This document shows, piece after piece, positions 53,377-61,506 of a stretch of DNA of 64,000 bases. The notes under the pieces are model-generated. The model saw only the letters and a list, made by a program, of their open reading frames with translations, was not told the DNA's origin and made no database searches. The stretch's first letter is position 1, and each line of letters begins with the position of its first letter. The stretch lies in the NCBI GenBank assembly GCA_038237805.1, contig JBBRYI010000005.1, positions 124,001 to 188,000 on the forward strand, written 5' to 3'. This stretch comes from JBBQFI01 sp038237805. Lineage in GTDB: Bacteria; Verrucomicrobiota; Verrucomicrobiia; Chthoniobacterales; UBA10450. The position numbers and the translations under genes were made by a program.

Positions 53377-54992
53377 GGCTTACGCATAATGTCATCCCGA
53401 GCAGAGCGAGGGACCTCACAAAAGTTCTCTCAATGATCGCGAGATTCTTCGCTGCGCTCAGAATGACAAGCGCCTTGGTGCGACGGCGCGCGATCGCTTC
53501 GCTTCTTCTATCCGTATTTGCGAACGTCGCTGCCGCCGATCCGAGTATAGTCGCAAAACAAACCCGCGACTGGCGCCAAAAACACGAAAGAGAAATTCTC
53601 GCGGAGTTTTCCGATCTGCTCGCGATTCCAAATCTGGCGAGCGACACACCAAACATTCAGCGAAACGCAGATGCCATTCGCGCGCTGTTCGGAAAGCGCG
53701 GCCTAACGACTCAACTTCTCGCGCACGAAGGCGCACCGCCGATTGTTGTGGCCGATCTGATCGCACCGGACGCCAAGCGTACAATTGCTTTCTATGCGCA
53801 TTACGATGGGCAACCGGTCGATCCGGCGCGTTGGAAAAGCGATCCATGGAAACCGGTTATGCGCGATCGGACCGGCAATGACATCGATTGGCAAAACGCT
53901 AACGCGGTCGACCCGGAATGGCGACTTTACGCCCGTTCTGCCGGCGACGATAAGGCGCCAATAATCGCGATGACTGCTGCCATCGACGCGCTGCGATCTG
54001 TAAACGTAAAACCAGTAGCGAACATCCGCCTTGTTTTTGAGGGAGAAGAGGAAGCGGGCTCGCCCCATCTCGCCTCTTATCTTGCAGAAAATTCGAAACT
54101 CCTGCATCCCGATACCTGGATTCTATGCGACGGACCGGTGCATCAAAGCCGGCGGATGGAACTCTCCTTCGGTGCGCGCGGCACGATCGATTTGGAACTC
54201 ACGGTCTACGGCCCTGTAAAAGGGCTTCACGACGGTCACTATGGCAATTGGGTTCCGAATCCGGTCGTTAGGCTGACGCATCTGATCGATTCCATGCGTG
54301 ACGAAAATGGACGCATCCTGATTAAGGATTTCTACAAGGACGTGAAACCACCAACGACTGCGGAGCGAACTGCTCTGGCAAAGATTCCGAACGTTGAATC
54401 AGATTTGCGCCGCGAATTTCAAATCAATGCAACGGAAGGCGCTGGCAAACCGCTCAACGAGCTGTTGATGCTTCCGGCGTTGAACGTCCGTGGCATTCAG
54501 GCCGGTCACATCGGGGAACAGGCGTCGAATACAATTCAAACCGAAGCGAGCGCGTCCATCGACTTCCGGCTCGTCCCGTCCGAAACACCAGACTCTGTCA
54601 AGCCGCTGGTCGAGCATCACATCCAAGAACAGGGTTACAAAATTGTTCGCGAAACACCCGATTCAGCGACGCGGCTTGCGCATGCGAAGATTGTCAAAGT
54701 GAAGTGGGGCGCCGGTTATCCACCGGCGCGGACCGCTCTCGATCTCCCATTCTCACGCGAAGTCGCAACCATCATGACCGCAACTGGTCACGATCCTGTG
54801 CGGCTGCCAACGGTCGGCGGGAGCATCCCGATGTATTTGTTTCAGCAGCCTAACGAGACGCCGGTAATTGGCCTGCCCATCGCCAATCACGATGACAACC
54901 AACATGCCGCCGACGAAAACCTGCGGCTGCAAAATCTTTGGGACGGAATTGAAATTTATGCTGCACTCTTCGTCGGCTTAGCCGGACAGTAG
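53373..54992 (+). CDS. M20-family metallopeptidase (dipeptidase-like), secreted, with repeat-encoded N-terminus
   Basis: 539 residues from ATG 53373, which has GGAGG 4 nt upstream and overlaps the S9 stop (ATGA), so coupling marks the ancestral start. The inverted repeat 53391-53467 is read through in frame (residues ~7-32), followed by a hydrophobic signal SLLLSVFANVAAADPS. An internal ATG at 53463, made by the repeat's right end, would give a cleaner signal peptide. Zinc ligands: FYAHYDGQPVDP, SAGDDKAP, FEGEEEAGSP, with DNQHAADEN at the C-terminus. Acts on small peptides. Confidence 0.88.
   Translation: MRLTHNVIPSRARDLTKVLSMIARFFAALRMTSALVRRRAIASLLLSVFANVAAADPSIVAKQTRDWRQKHEREILAEFSDLLAIPNLASDTPNIQRNADAIRALFGKRGLTTQLLAHEGAPPIVVADLIAPDAKRTIAFYAHYDGQPVDPARWKSDPWKPVMRDRTGNDIDWQNANAVDPEWRLYARSAGDDKAPIIAMTAAIDALRSVNVKPVANIRLVFEGEEEAGSPHLASYLAENSKLLHPDTWILCDGPVHQSRRMELSFGARGTIDLELTVYGPVKGLHDGHYGNWVPNPVVRLTHLIDSMRDENGRILIKDFYKDVKPPTTAERTALAKIPNVESDLRREFQINATEGAGKPLNELLMLPALNVRGIQAGHIGEQASNTIQTEASASIDFRLVPSETPDSVKPLVEHHIQEQGYKIVRETPDSATRLAHAKIVKVKWGAGYPPARTALDLPFSREVATIMTATGHDPVRLPTVGGSIPMYLFQQPNETPVIGLPIANHDDNQHAADENLRLQNLWDGIEIYAALFVGLAGQ
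53391..53467. repeat. GTCATCCCGAGC ... GCTCAGAATGAC inverted-repeat element, copy 4, inside a coding region
   Basis: Left end GTCATCCCGAGCAGAGCGA, right end TTCGCTGCGCTCAGAATGAC. Translated as VIPSRARDL...RFFAALRMT within the M20 peptidase N-terminus. Confidence 0.85.
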
Positions 54993-54996
54993 GACG

Positions 54997-57192
54997 CTAT
55001 TTCCTGGGTTCCGGTGCCGGCGCTTCTGCATGCGTTTTCGGATCGGAAGTTTGGTTGAGTCCTCGCCGCTCCAGCAGCGGCTCGATGTAAGGATCTCGTC
55101 CCGTAAAATCGTGGAAAAGTTGCATGGCATCGACGCTGCCGCCGCGAGAAAGCAACGTCTTGCGAAAATGATCGCCATTTCCCCGCTTCAGTCCGCCATG
55201 TTCCTTCATCCATTCCACACTGTCGGCATCGAGTTCCTCACTCCAGATATAGGAGTAATAACCAGCGGAATAACCGCCGGCGAAAGCATGCGAGAAATAT
55301 GTCGTGCGATAACGCGGCGGTACCGTCGGCAAATCGACGCCTGCCTTTTTTAGTGCCTCTGCTTCAAAGGCGAGACAGTCGTTAGGCACTTGCTCCGGCT
55401 TCAATTGGTGCCATGCCTGATCGAGCAATGTGGCCGACAAATACTCCGTGGTTTTGAATCCTTGATTAAATTTTTCCGCCGCCTCGACCTTGTCGAGCAA
55501 CTCCTGCGGCATCGGCTCCCCCGTCTTGTAGTGCTTCGCGTAATTCCTCAAGACTTCAGGCCACGCCATCCACATCTCATTCACTTGCGAAGGATACTCG
55601 ACAAAATCGCGCGGCACGCTCGTTCCCGTGAAGCGTGGATATTTCACGCTTGAAAACATTCCGTGCAACGCGTGACCAAACTCGTGAAACATGGTGCGCA
55701 CCTCATCATAGGTCAGCAAAGTCGGCTGACGTTTTTCCGGTTTGGGAATGTTGAGATGATTCGCCACCACCGGCTTGAAGCCCAGCAACTCGCTTTGCTC
55801 GACGTAGGAATTCATCCAGGCGCCGCCGCGCTTTGAAGGTCGCGCATAATAATCGGCCAGAAAAATCGCAAGCGGTTTCCCGTCGGCATCGGAGACTTCG
55901 AAGACGCGCACGTCCGGTTGATACACGGGCAGATCGTGGCGTTCTTTGAAGGTGATCCCGTAGAGTTTTGTCGCGGCGAAAAAAACGCCATCGCGCAAAA
56001 CGTGATTTAATTCGTAGTAGGGACGGATCTGCGATTCGTCGAACGCATAACGAGCCTGCCGAACCTTCTCGGAATAAAATGGCCAATCCCAGGAAGCGAG
56101 TTGGAAGCCGCCGTTTTCCTGATCGATCACTTTTTGCATCTCCGCTTCTTCACGATGCGCATTCGCAACGGACGGCGGCGCGAGCTGGCTCAAAAGTTTG
56201 TTTACCGTCTCGACGTTCTTCGCGGTCTGGTCTTCCAACTGATAAGCGGCGTGGCTTGCATAGCCGAGTAACGCCGCGCGTTCCGCTCGCAATTTCACCG
56301 TTCGAAGAACGGCATCGCGTGTGTCCCATTCGTTGCCGCGAGTGTTGCGTCCGAGCGACGTTTGCATGATTCGTTCCCGCAACGCGCGGTTTTTCAAAAA
56401 AGTAAGCGCCGGTTGTCCGGTGGTGTTTTGCAAAGGGAAAACGAATTTCCCTTCCTTCTTTTCCGCTGTCGCTGCCACCACGGCTGCTGCGATGTCACTC
56501 TCTGAAAGCCCGTCGAGATCCGCGCGATTATCGACCACGATCGATAATGCGTTCTTCTCCTTCAAAACATCCTGCTCAAACTTCGTCTGCAAATCAGCCA
56601 GTTCGGTATTGATGCCTTTGAGTTTGGTTTTGTCTGCTTCGGAAAGCTTCGCGCCCGCGCGCACGAAATCTTTGTAATAACGTTCGATCAACCATTTCGA
56701 TTCCGGATCGAGATTAAGCTTGTCGCGATCATCGTAAAGCCCCTGTACACGGGCAAAGAGCGCGCTGTTCAAATGAATCGCATCGTGATGCGCCGCGAGT
56801 TTCGGCGACATCTGCTTATCGATTTCCTGCATCGCCGGATTCGTGTTGCAGGAATTGAGATTTGAAAAAATGCGATCGACGCGCCCAAGCAAATCTCCCG
56901 AGCGTTCCATCGCCACGATCGTATTTTCAAAAGTTGGCTTCTCCGGATTGACTGCGATTTTTTCGATCTCCTTCAGTTCGTCGGCCATTCCTTGTTCGTA
57001 GGCCGGAGTGAAATGCTCGTTCTTGATTTTATCAAAAGGCGGAACGTGATAAGGCAACGTGCTCTCGGTCAGCAAAGGATTTGCGGTCATTGATCTTTTG
57101 GTTTGCGAAACTGCTTCAGACTTTTCCGCTGCAAAAAGCGAGCCGACAAGAAATGAAACAACAAGAGTGAGAAGGACAGATGATTTTCGCAT
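54997..57192 (-). CDS. dcp: Peptidyl-dipeptidase Dcp-like, M3 family, exported
   Basis: 731 residues. Signal peptide SSVLLTLVVSFLVGSLFAAE; zinc site MFHEFGHALHGMFS (HExxH) and downstream Glu in FVEYPSQVNEMW; C-terminal SHAFAGGYSAGYYSYIWSEE typical of Dcp/oligopeptidase A. Removes C-terminal dipeptides in the periplasm. Convergent with the M20 gene (4 bp between stops). The C-terminal tail after RRGLNQTSD is Pro/Glu/Ala-rich. Confidence 0.93.
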   Translation of the reverse strand: MRKSSVLLTLVVSFLVGSLFAAEKSEAVSQTKRSMTANPLLTESTLPYHVPPFDKIKNEHFTPAYEQGMADELKEIEKIAVNPEKPTFENTIVAMERSGDLLGRVDRIFSNLNSCNTNPAMQEIDKQMSPKLAAHHDAIHLNSALFARVQGLYDDRDKLNLDPESKWLIERYYKDFVRAGAKLSEADKTKLKGINTELADLQTKFEQDVLKEKNALSIVVDNRADLDGLSESDIAAAVVAATAEKKEGKFVFPLQNTTGQPALTFLKNRALRERIMQTSLGRNTRGNEWDTRDAVLRTVKLRAERAALLGYASHAAYQLEDQTAKNVETVNKLLSQLAPPSVANAHREEAEMQKVIDQENGGFQLASWDWPFYSEKVRQARYAFDESQIRPYYELNHVLRDGVFFAATKLYGITFKERHDLPVYQPDVRVFEVSDADGKPLAIFLADYYARPSKRGGAWMNSYVEQSELLGFKPVVANHLNIPKPEKRQPTLLTYDEVRTMFHEFGHALHGMFSSVKYPRFTGTSVPRDFVEYPSQVNEMWMAWPEVLRNYAKHYKTGEPMPQELLDKVEAAEKFNQGFKTTEYLSATLLDQAWHQLKPEQVPNDCLAFEAEALKKAGVDLPTVPPRYRTTYFSHAFAGGYSAGYYSYIWSEELDADSVEWMKEHGGLKRGNGDHFRKTLLSRGGSVDAMQLFHDFTGRDPYIEPLLERRGLNQTSDPKTHAEAPAPEPRK

Positions 57193-57284
57193 GAAGTAAA
57201 GTTGATTTGGCTAACGCAGACGAACAAACGGAGCCAAGTTATTACATCACCTTTTCGCTCGAGAAAGTTTTTTCCCGGCGAGGT

Positions 57285-57467
57285 TCAGACCCAGAGTCTG
57301 CGGTCAAAGGTGCGATACTGGATCGCTTCGCTCACATGCTCGGGCGCGATGTCGGCAGCAGAGCCGAGATCGGCAATCGTGCGCGAGACTTTCAAAATCC
57401 GATCGTAAGAGCGCGCGCTCAGTTCCGACATCGCGACGCGAATCAGTTCCTGGCATTCAGGTAGGCT
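57285..57467 (-). pseudogene. comM: comM (Mg-chelatase-like, competence helicase) C-terminal remnant
   Basis: Minus-strand frame of 60 codons ending in TGA (57285-57287) and blocked upstream by TAG (57468-57470). It reads CQELIRVAMSELSARSYDRI, then LKVSRTIADLGSAADIAPEH and VSEAIQYRTFDRRLWV, which matches the conserved ComM/YifB C-terminus (SARxYHRILKVARTIADL ... EAxQYRxxDR). The AAA+ core (~440 residues) is missing, so this is a truncated remnant. In intact form ComM promotes branch migration during natural transformation. It lies at the left border of a rearranged patch ending near 58740. Confidence 0.85.
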
Positions 57468-57538
57468 CTAAGAGCTTCCAACTTCCGCGAAGATGTCACC
57501 GTCAGCGGCTTCAGCAGTTGCAAAATACTTCTTGATTG

Positions 57539-57576
57539 TTCGCATAAGTTGTATAATTGTTCACGACATATGCGAA
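57539..57576 (+). promoter_or_regulatory. -10 box and flanking inverted repeat, candidate operator of the TrmB-type regulator
   Basis: TATAAT (57552-57557) is flanked by an 8-bp inverted repeat TTCGCATA (57539-57546) / TATGCGAA (57569-57576); the right arm covers the ATG at 57570. A consensus -35 is not evident (TTCTTG at 17 bp). Layout suits autorepression with a nearly leaderless transcript. Confidence 0.55.
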
Positions 57577-58484
57577 ATGACCTTCAGGCCAAACTCGAAA
57601 AGTTGGGTCTCTCGGCTGTGGAAGCGCAGGTCTATTTCGCGCTCGTGTGCAGCGGTGGCACCTTGGGCGCAAGCGCAGTGGCGACGGCGACGGGCGTTCC
57701 GCGGACGAACGTTTATCCAGTTCTAAAATCTCTCGTCGATAAGGGGATTGTTGAGGCCGAAGAAGGATACGGCAGCCGGTTCACAGCCGTTCGTCCGAAA
57801 GAGGCCTTGCCATCTCTGATCGTGAGAGCGCGGGAGGACCTTTTTCAAAGCGAGACTCTCGCGCGTGAGCTTGTCGAGCACCTCGAATCGCTGGCAGAGC
57901 CGCAGGAAAATAATGGAGAATCAGAAGTAATCCAGGTGCTGCGCGATCCGCGAGTTATCAACGAACGGTTCGAGCGGCTGCAGCGGGAAGCGCGGCATCA
58001 GGTCGATGGGTTCGTCAAACATCCCATTTTCGAGGCGAGCAATCTGGCAGAGCTCGAAGCTCTGCGGAGGGGCGTCCGCTACCGCTTTTTGTACGAACAA
58101 GCCGTTATCGACGCCCCGAATTACAAATCTTTGTTATCGCAGTGGATCGCCGCCGGCGAAGAAGCCCGGGTTTATCCCGGTGAGCTCCCACACAAGTTAA
58201 TCATCTTCGACGGCGAATCCATCCTGCTTCCGTTGGTCACTCCGGGTCGTCCGACAAGAACGCTGTTCATTCAACATCCGCAACTGGCGACGAGCCTTGG
58301 AATGTTCTTTGAGACGTTGTGGGAGCGCGCAGAGCCAATTGTTCCTGGAAACCGCAGAACGGCAAAAATCGCCAGCGGTCATATACAGCCGAAGAGCAAA
58401 AGCAGAAAGGCGGCCTGCGCCGTGGTCGCGCCTTCAGGTAATCACCGCCGCAATGACAAATCGCCGTCGACGATAGACATATGA
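57570..58484 (+). CDS. TrmB-family transcriptional regulator
   Basis: About 304 residues from ATG 57570 (an upstream in-frame TTG at 57549 lies in the promoter). N-terminal winged HTH: LEKLGLSAVEAQVYFALVCS and GASAVATATGVPRTNVYPVL then KSLVDKGIVEAEEG, followed by a coiled dimerisation segment and a C-terminal ligand-binding-like domain (IQVLRDPRVINERFERLQRE, KLIIFDGESILLPLVTPG). TrmB proteins usually sense sugars. The last ~35 residues are basic and low-complexity (KSKSRKAACAV...), possibly not native. Stop overlaps the next ATG (ATGA). Confidence 0.8.
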   Translation: MRNDLQAKLEKLGLSAVEAQVYFALVCSGGTLGASAVATATGVPRTNVYPVLKSLVDKGIVEAEEGYGSRFTAVRPKEALPSLIVRAREDLFQSETLARELVEHLESLAEPQENNGESEVIQVLRDPRVINERFERLQREARHQVDGFVKHPIFEASNLAELEALRRGVRYRFLYEQAVIDAPNYKSLLSQWIAAGEEARVYPGELPHKLIIFDGESILLPLVTPGRPTRTLFIQHPQLATSLGMFFETLWERAEPIVPGNRRTAKIASGHIQPKSKSRKAACAVVAPSGNHRRNDKSPSTIDI

Positions 58485-58564
58485 AGCTCCTCAAAAACCA
58501 AACCGGAACTGCCACAACCTTAGCTGACCATCTCGACCCCAACCAAACCAAACAGAAAACTACC

Positions 58565-58882
58565 ATGAAAAAGATGACAATTGCTTTCAGAACTGGCCAG
58601 GTACTCGTAGCGCTGACCACACTTCTTGCTTCGCCGTGGCTCTTTGCCACGACGACTCCCGGCGTGACCCAGTTGGGTCAGGTGGGGCCCGACGGCAGTG
58701 GCGAACCCAGCATCGCGGTCAATCCAACGTTGCCCGACAACACAACCAGCCAAACTGTGAACATCCCGAAAAAAATCCCGGCGACGGCGCCCGAGATTCC
58801 ATACAAAAGGCGGACCGTGCCCGCAGTTTGTTGCCCCGTTCGTTTAAAGAGTATCGCACCGACTGCCGTGATGACGGTGTAA
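58565..58882 (+). pseudogene. 5' fragment of a secreted (BNR/sialidase-like?) protein gene
   Basis: ATG 58565 begins MKKMTIAFRTGQVLVALTTL, a signal peptide ending near LFATTTPG, then LGQVGPDGSGEPSIAVNPTL PDN, a sequence style seen at the N-termini of BNR/sialidase-repeat proteins (EPSIAVNP). From about 58740 the frame is simply the antisense of cvpA, so homology ends there and the ORF is a chimera. The gene was cut after ~55 codons. A frame with start at 58481 would be coupled to the regulator. Family assignment is inference. Confidence 0.6.
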
Positions 58883-59136
58883 ACAATCAGCGCGAGGATT
58901 GCGCCTGCTGCGACGGAGATAATGATATCTGGAACCTTAAGAAACGGTCGCAGCAGCGGCAGCAAGATTCGCCCGCCAAAAATCGCAGTGACGTATGCGG
59001 CCACGACAGCGAGAGCGCGCACGATTTGTCGCATCACGCCGAGTCGCCAGCCGCGAACGACCTCAAAAAGAATCAGGACACAGGCAAACGAGAGGAAAAT
59101 TGTTTGCCAGAGCGGCGAACCGGAAACCGCTTGCAT
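58678..59136 (-). CDS. cvpA: CvpA-family membrane protein, C-terminally truncated
   Basis: 152 residues. Four hydrophobic helices: LWQTIFLSFACVLILFEVVR, QIVRALAVVAAYVTAIFGG, IIISVAAGAILALIVYTVIT and VAGIFFGMFTVWLVVL, with the GxxRGxxxGxxR-type RGWRLGVMRQIVR typical of CvpA. Beyond VVL (near 58740) the last ~20 residues (GNVGLTAMLGSPLPSGPT) are the antisense of the broken secreted-protein gene, so the native C-terminus is lost. Role of CvpA in envelope homeostasis is only partly known. It follows aroC in the same direction (gap <5 nt). Confidence 0.75.
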   Translation of the reverse strand: MQAVSGSPLWQTIFLSFACVLILFEVVRGWRLGVMRQIVRALAVVAAYVTAIFGGRILLPLLRPFLKVPDIIISVAAGAILALIVYTVITAVGAILFKRTGQQTAGTVRLLYGISGAVAGIFFGMFTVWLVVLSGNVGLTAMLGSPLPSGPT

Positions 59137-60225
59137 CTACTTTATGGTTCCGATCGCGCGCTGACGCAAAGCGTGATCACACAGGACGAGAGCCGCCATC
59201 GCCTCTACCATCGGAACGGCGCGCGGGAGAACGCAAGGATCATGGCGGCCGCGCGCGGAGAGTGTGGTTTCTTCGCTCGCGGCCGTGACAGTTTTTTGCT
59301 CGCGCGCAATTGTCGCGGTCGGCTTGAACGCCACGCGAAAGACGATGTCTTCGCCATTATTGATCCCGCCTTGCACTCCGCCAGAGTTGTTTGTCGTCGT
59401 CCGAATTTTTCCCTCACGCATTTCGAATGGATCGTTGTGTTCAGATCCTTTCATTCGAGTTGCAGCAAAACCCGAACCGATCTCGAAACCTTTTGTCGCG
59501 GGGAGACTTAACATCGCCTTGGCCAAATCGGCTTCGAGCTTGTCGAAAACGGGCTCGCCCAATCCGGCCGGAACCTGCCTGACGACGCATTCAATTACGC
59601 CGCCTAACGAATCGCCCGCTGTGCGCGTCTTCTCAATCAGTTCGATCATTGTCTTCGCCGCCTTCGCGTCCGGACAGCGCACGACGTTCTGCTCGACGTC
59701 TTCGAGCTTTACCGCAGCGCGATCGATAGTCGCGGCGATTTCGTGAATTTTTGTGACATACGTGACGATCTCGAAGTTCGCATAGAGTGTTCGCAAAACT
59801 TTCTTTGCGATCGCGCCCGCTGCGACACGACCGATCGTCTCGCGAGCGGAAGCGCGACCGCCGCCCTGCCAGTTTCGAATTCCATATTTGGCTTCGTAAG
59901 TGAAATCGGCGTGTGATGGGCGAAACGTCGACTGCATCTGCGCGTAATCTTCCGGCCGCGCGTCCTTGTTCATGACGAGGACAGAAATCGGCGTGCCTAA
60001 CGAGCGGCCTTCGAAAACTCCTGAGAGAATTTGACAACGATCTTCTTCGTCGCGTTGTGAAACGATTGCGCTTTGACCGGGGCGGCGACGATCGAGATCG
60101 CGCTGGATATCAGTTTCGCTTAGTTCGATGCGTGGCGGACAGCCATCAATTACGGCACCGACACCGCCGCCATGGGATTCGCCCCAGGTCGTGACACGAA
60201 AGAGTTGTCCGAATGTATTTCCCAT
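59137..60225 (-). CDS. aroC: Chorismate synthase
   Basis: 5-enolpyruvylshikimate-3-phosphate to chorismate, FMN-dependent, last step of the shikimate pathway. About 362 residues from ATG 60225 (MGNTFGQLFRVTTWGESHG, the canonical start); an upstream TTG would add three residues. Signatures: GESHGGGVGAVIDGCPP, RRPGQSAIVSQRDEEDR, GGGRASARETIGRVAAGAIA, FATRMKGSEHND-like and TTTNNSGGVQGGINNGEDIV, RHDPCVLPRAVPMVEAM. All catalytic regions intact. Confidence 0.96.
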   Translation of the reverse strand: MGNTFGQLFRVTTWGESHGGGVGAVIDGCPPRIELSETDIQRDLDRRRPGQSAIVSQRDEEDRCQILSGVFEGRSLGTPISVLVMNKDARPEDYAQMQSTFRPSHADFTYEAKYGIRNWQGGGRASARETIGRVAAGAIAKKVLRTLYANFEIVTYVTKIHEIAATIDRAAVKLEDVEQNVVRCPDAKAAKTMIELIEKTRTAGDSLGGVIECVVRQVPAGLGEPVFDKLEADLAKAMLSLPATKGFEIGSGFAATRMKGSEHNDPFEMREGKIRTTTNNSGGVQGGINNGEDIVFRVAFKPTATIAREQKTVTAASEETTLSARGRHDPCVLPRAVPMVEAMAALVLCDHALRQRAIGTIK

Positions 60226-60260
60226 CGCGCGCAAACTGTAAGTCGGCCGAGGCCATTGAC

Positions 60261-60323
60261 AATGTGGGAGCGGCCTTACTGCCGCGACGACTCGGGACGG
60301 GGCGCTGAGGCCCCTCCCACATT
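60261..60323. repeat. REP-like inverted repeat (AATGTGGGAG ends)
   Basis: AATGTGGGAGCGGCCTTAC at the left and GAGGCCCCTCCCACATT at the right are imperfect complements, with internal CGCGACGACTCGGG. The ends resemble the GTGGGAGCGG class of REP elements known from other Proteobacteria-type genomes. Sits between metB stop and aroC start and may act as an mRNA 3' hairpin. Confidence 0.75.
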
Positions 60324-60329
60324 TAGATC

Positions 60330-61490
60330 TTAGATCGCCGCGAAGGCGTTGTGCAAATCGTCCTTCAGATCGTTCACATCCTCGACACCGACCGATAGCC
60401 TAACGAGTGAATCGGTGATGCCGAGCGTTTCGCGTTGTTCCTTCGGCACCGAAGCATGCGTCATGAGTGCCGGATGATTAATGAGGCTCTCCACTCCCCC
60501 CAGGCTTTCGGCTAACGCGAAAAGATGTGTGTTCTCGAGAAAACGCCGCGTGCCGGCGAGATCGGTTTTCAAGAAGATCGTGACCATGCCGCCGAAGCCA
60601 TGCATTTGCGCGCGCGCGAGCTCTCGTTGCGGGTGCGATTTCAACCCGGGATATCGGACCGATTCAACTTTTGGCTCTCCTTCCAGCCATTGCGCGATTT
60701 CCATCGCATTCGCACAATGTCGTTCCATGCGCAGCGCGAGCGTTTTCAAACTGCGCATGGCGAGAAAGCTATCGAATGGCCCAGCAATCGCGCCGACCGA
60801 GTTTTGCAGGAACGCAATCTGATCTGCCAATTCCTTGTTTTCGCCGACGACGATGACGCCACCGACGATGTCGGAGTGGCCGTTCAGATATTTCGTCGCT
60901 GAATGGATCACCATATCGAAACCGAATTCGATCGGCCGCTGCACCCATGGGCTCGCGAAAGTATTGTCCGAAACAGAAATCGCGTTATGTGCGCGCGCGA
61001 TTTTCGCGACTGCAGCGATATCAATTATTTTCAACAACGGATTGCTCGGTGTTTCGATCCAGACCATCCGTGTGTTCGACCGCATGGCGCGCTCGACATT
61101 TTCGGGATCGGTCATGTCGATGAATGTGAAATCAAGGTTGGCCGAACGGCGACGCACACGTTCGAATAAGCGGAACGTTCCGCCGTAAAGATCGTCGCTT
61201 ACGACAACGTGCGAGCCGCTATCGAGCGCATCTAGCGCAGTCGCCATTGCCGCGAGCCCGGACGCAAATGCCCAACCGCGGGTGCCGCTTTCCAGACTGG
61301 CAATGCAACGTTCGTAAGCGAGTCGGGTCGGATTAATCGAGCGTGCGTAATCGTATCCTTTGTGCTTGCCAGGGCTTTGCTGGACGTAAGTCGACGTCGC
61401 ATAAATCGGCGTCATGATCGCGCCCGTTGATGGATCCGGTTCCTGTCCGGCGTGGATGGCGCGCGTGGCAAATTGGTGCGGTTTTTTCAT
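60330..61490 (-). CDS. Cystathionine gamma-synthase / gamma-lyase (Cys/Met metabolism PLP enzyme)
   Basis: 386 residues. PLP Lys in MVIHSATKYLNGHSDIVGG, with HAGQEPDPSTGAIMTPIYAT, YDYARSINPTR, AFASGLAAMAT and the C-terminal ESLGGVESLINHPALMTHAS typical of the family. Whether it makes cystathionine (gamma-synthase) or cleaves it to cysteine (gamma-lyase) is not decided by sequence. Being 16 nt downstream of cystathionine beta-synthase favours gamma-lyase in a reverse transsulfuration operon. A CCTAACGA copy directly abuts the start codon. Confidence 0.9.
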   Translation of the reverse strand: MKKPHQFATRAIHAGQEPDPSTGAIMTPIYATSTYVQQSPGKHKGYDYARSINPTRLAYERCIASLESGTRGWAFASGLAAMATALDALDSGSHVVVSDDLYGGTFRLFERVRRRSANLDFTFIDMTDPENVERAMRSNTRMVWIETPSNPLLKIIDIAAVAKIARAHNAISVSDNTFASPWVQRPIEFGFDMVIHSATKYLNGHSDIVGGVIVVGENKELADQIAFLQNSVGAIAGPFDSFLAMRSLKTLALRMERHCANAMEIAQWLEGEPKVESVRYPGLKSHPQRELARAQMHGFGGMVTIFLKTDLAGTRRFLENTHLFALAESLGGVESLINHPALMTHASVPKEQRETLGITDSLVRLSVGVEDVNDLKDDLHNAFAAI

Positions 61491-61506
61491 TCGTTAGGCA
61501 AAACAA

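Larger units (their letters stand above)
7254..61498. repeat. Dispersed octamer CCTAACGA/TCGTTAGG, 42 exact copies
   Basis: First bases of plus-oriented copies: 7254, 10576, 13445, 14801, 18001, 18492, 19087, 22705, 29947, 33638, 35333, 39306, 42112, 42580, 46153, 46538, 48930, 49269, 51187, 51202, 53702, 54850, 59603, 59996, 60399. Minus-oriented: 11062, 14493, 16597, 24026, 24809, 29843, 31317, 32019, 35547, 36696, 37056, 39318, 47689, 52166, 54265, 55379, 61491. The base before is usually G (GCCTAACGA) and the base after C or G. Found in coding and non-coding DNA. See findings. Confidence 0.85.

Noticed and set aside
58636..59511. 291-codon plus-strand frame across cvpA and aroC
   Set aside because: Low-complexity Arg/Asp/Gly-rich translation, antisense to two real genes.
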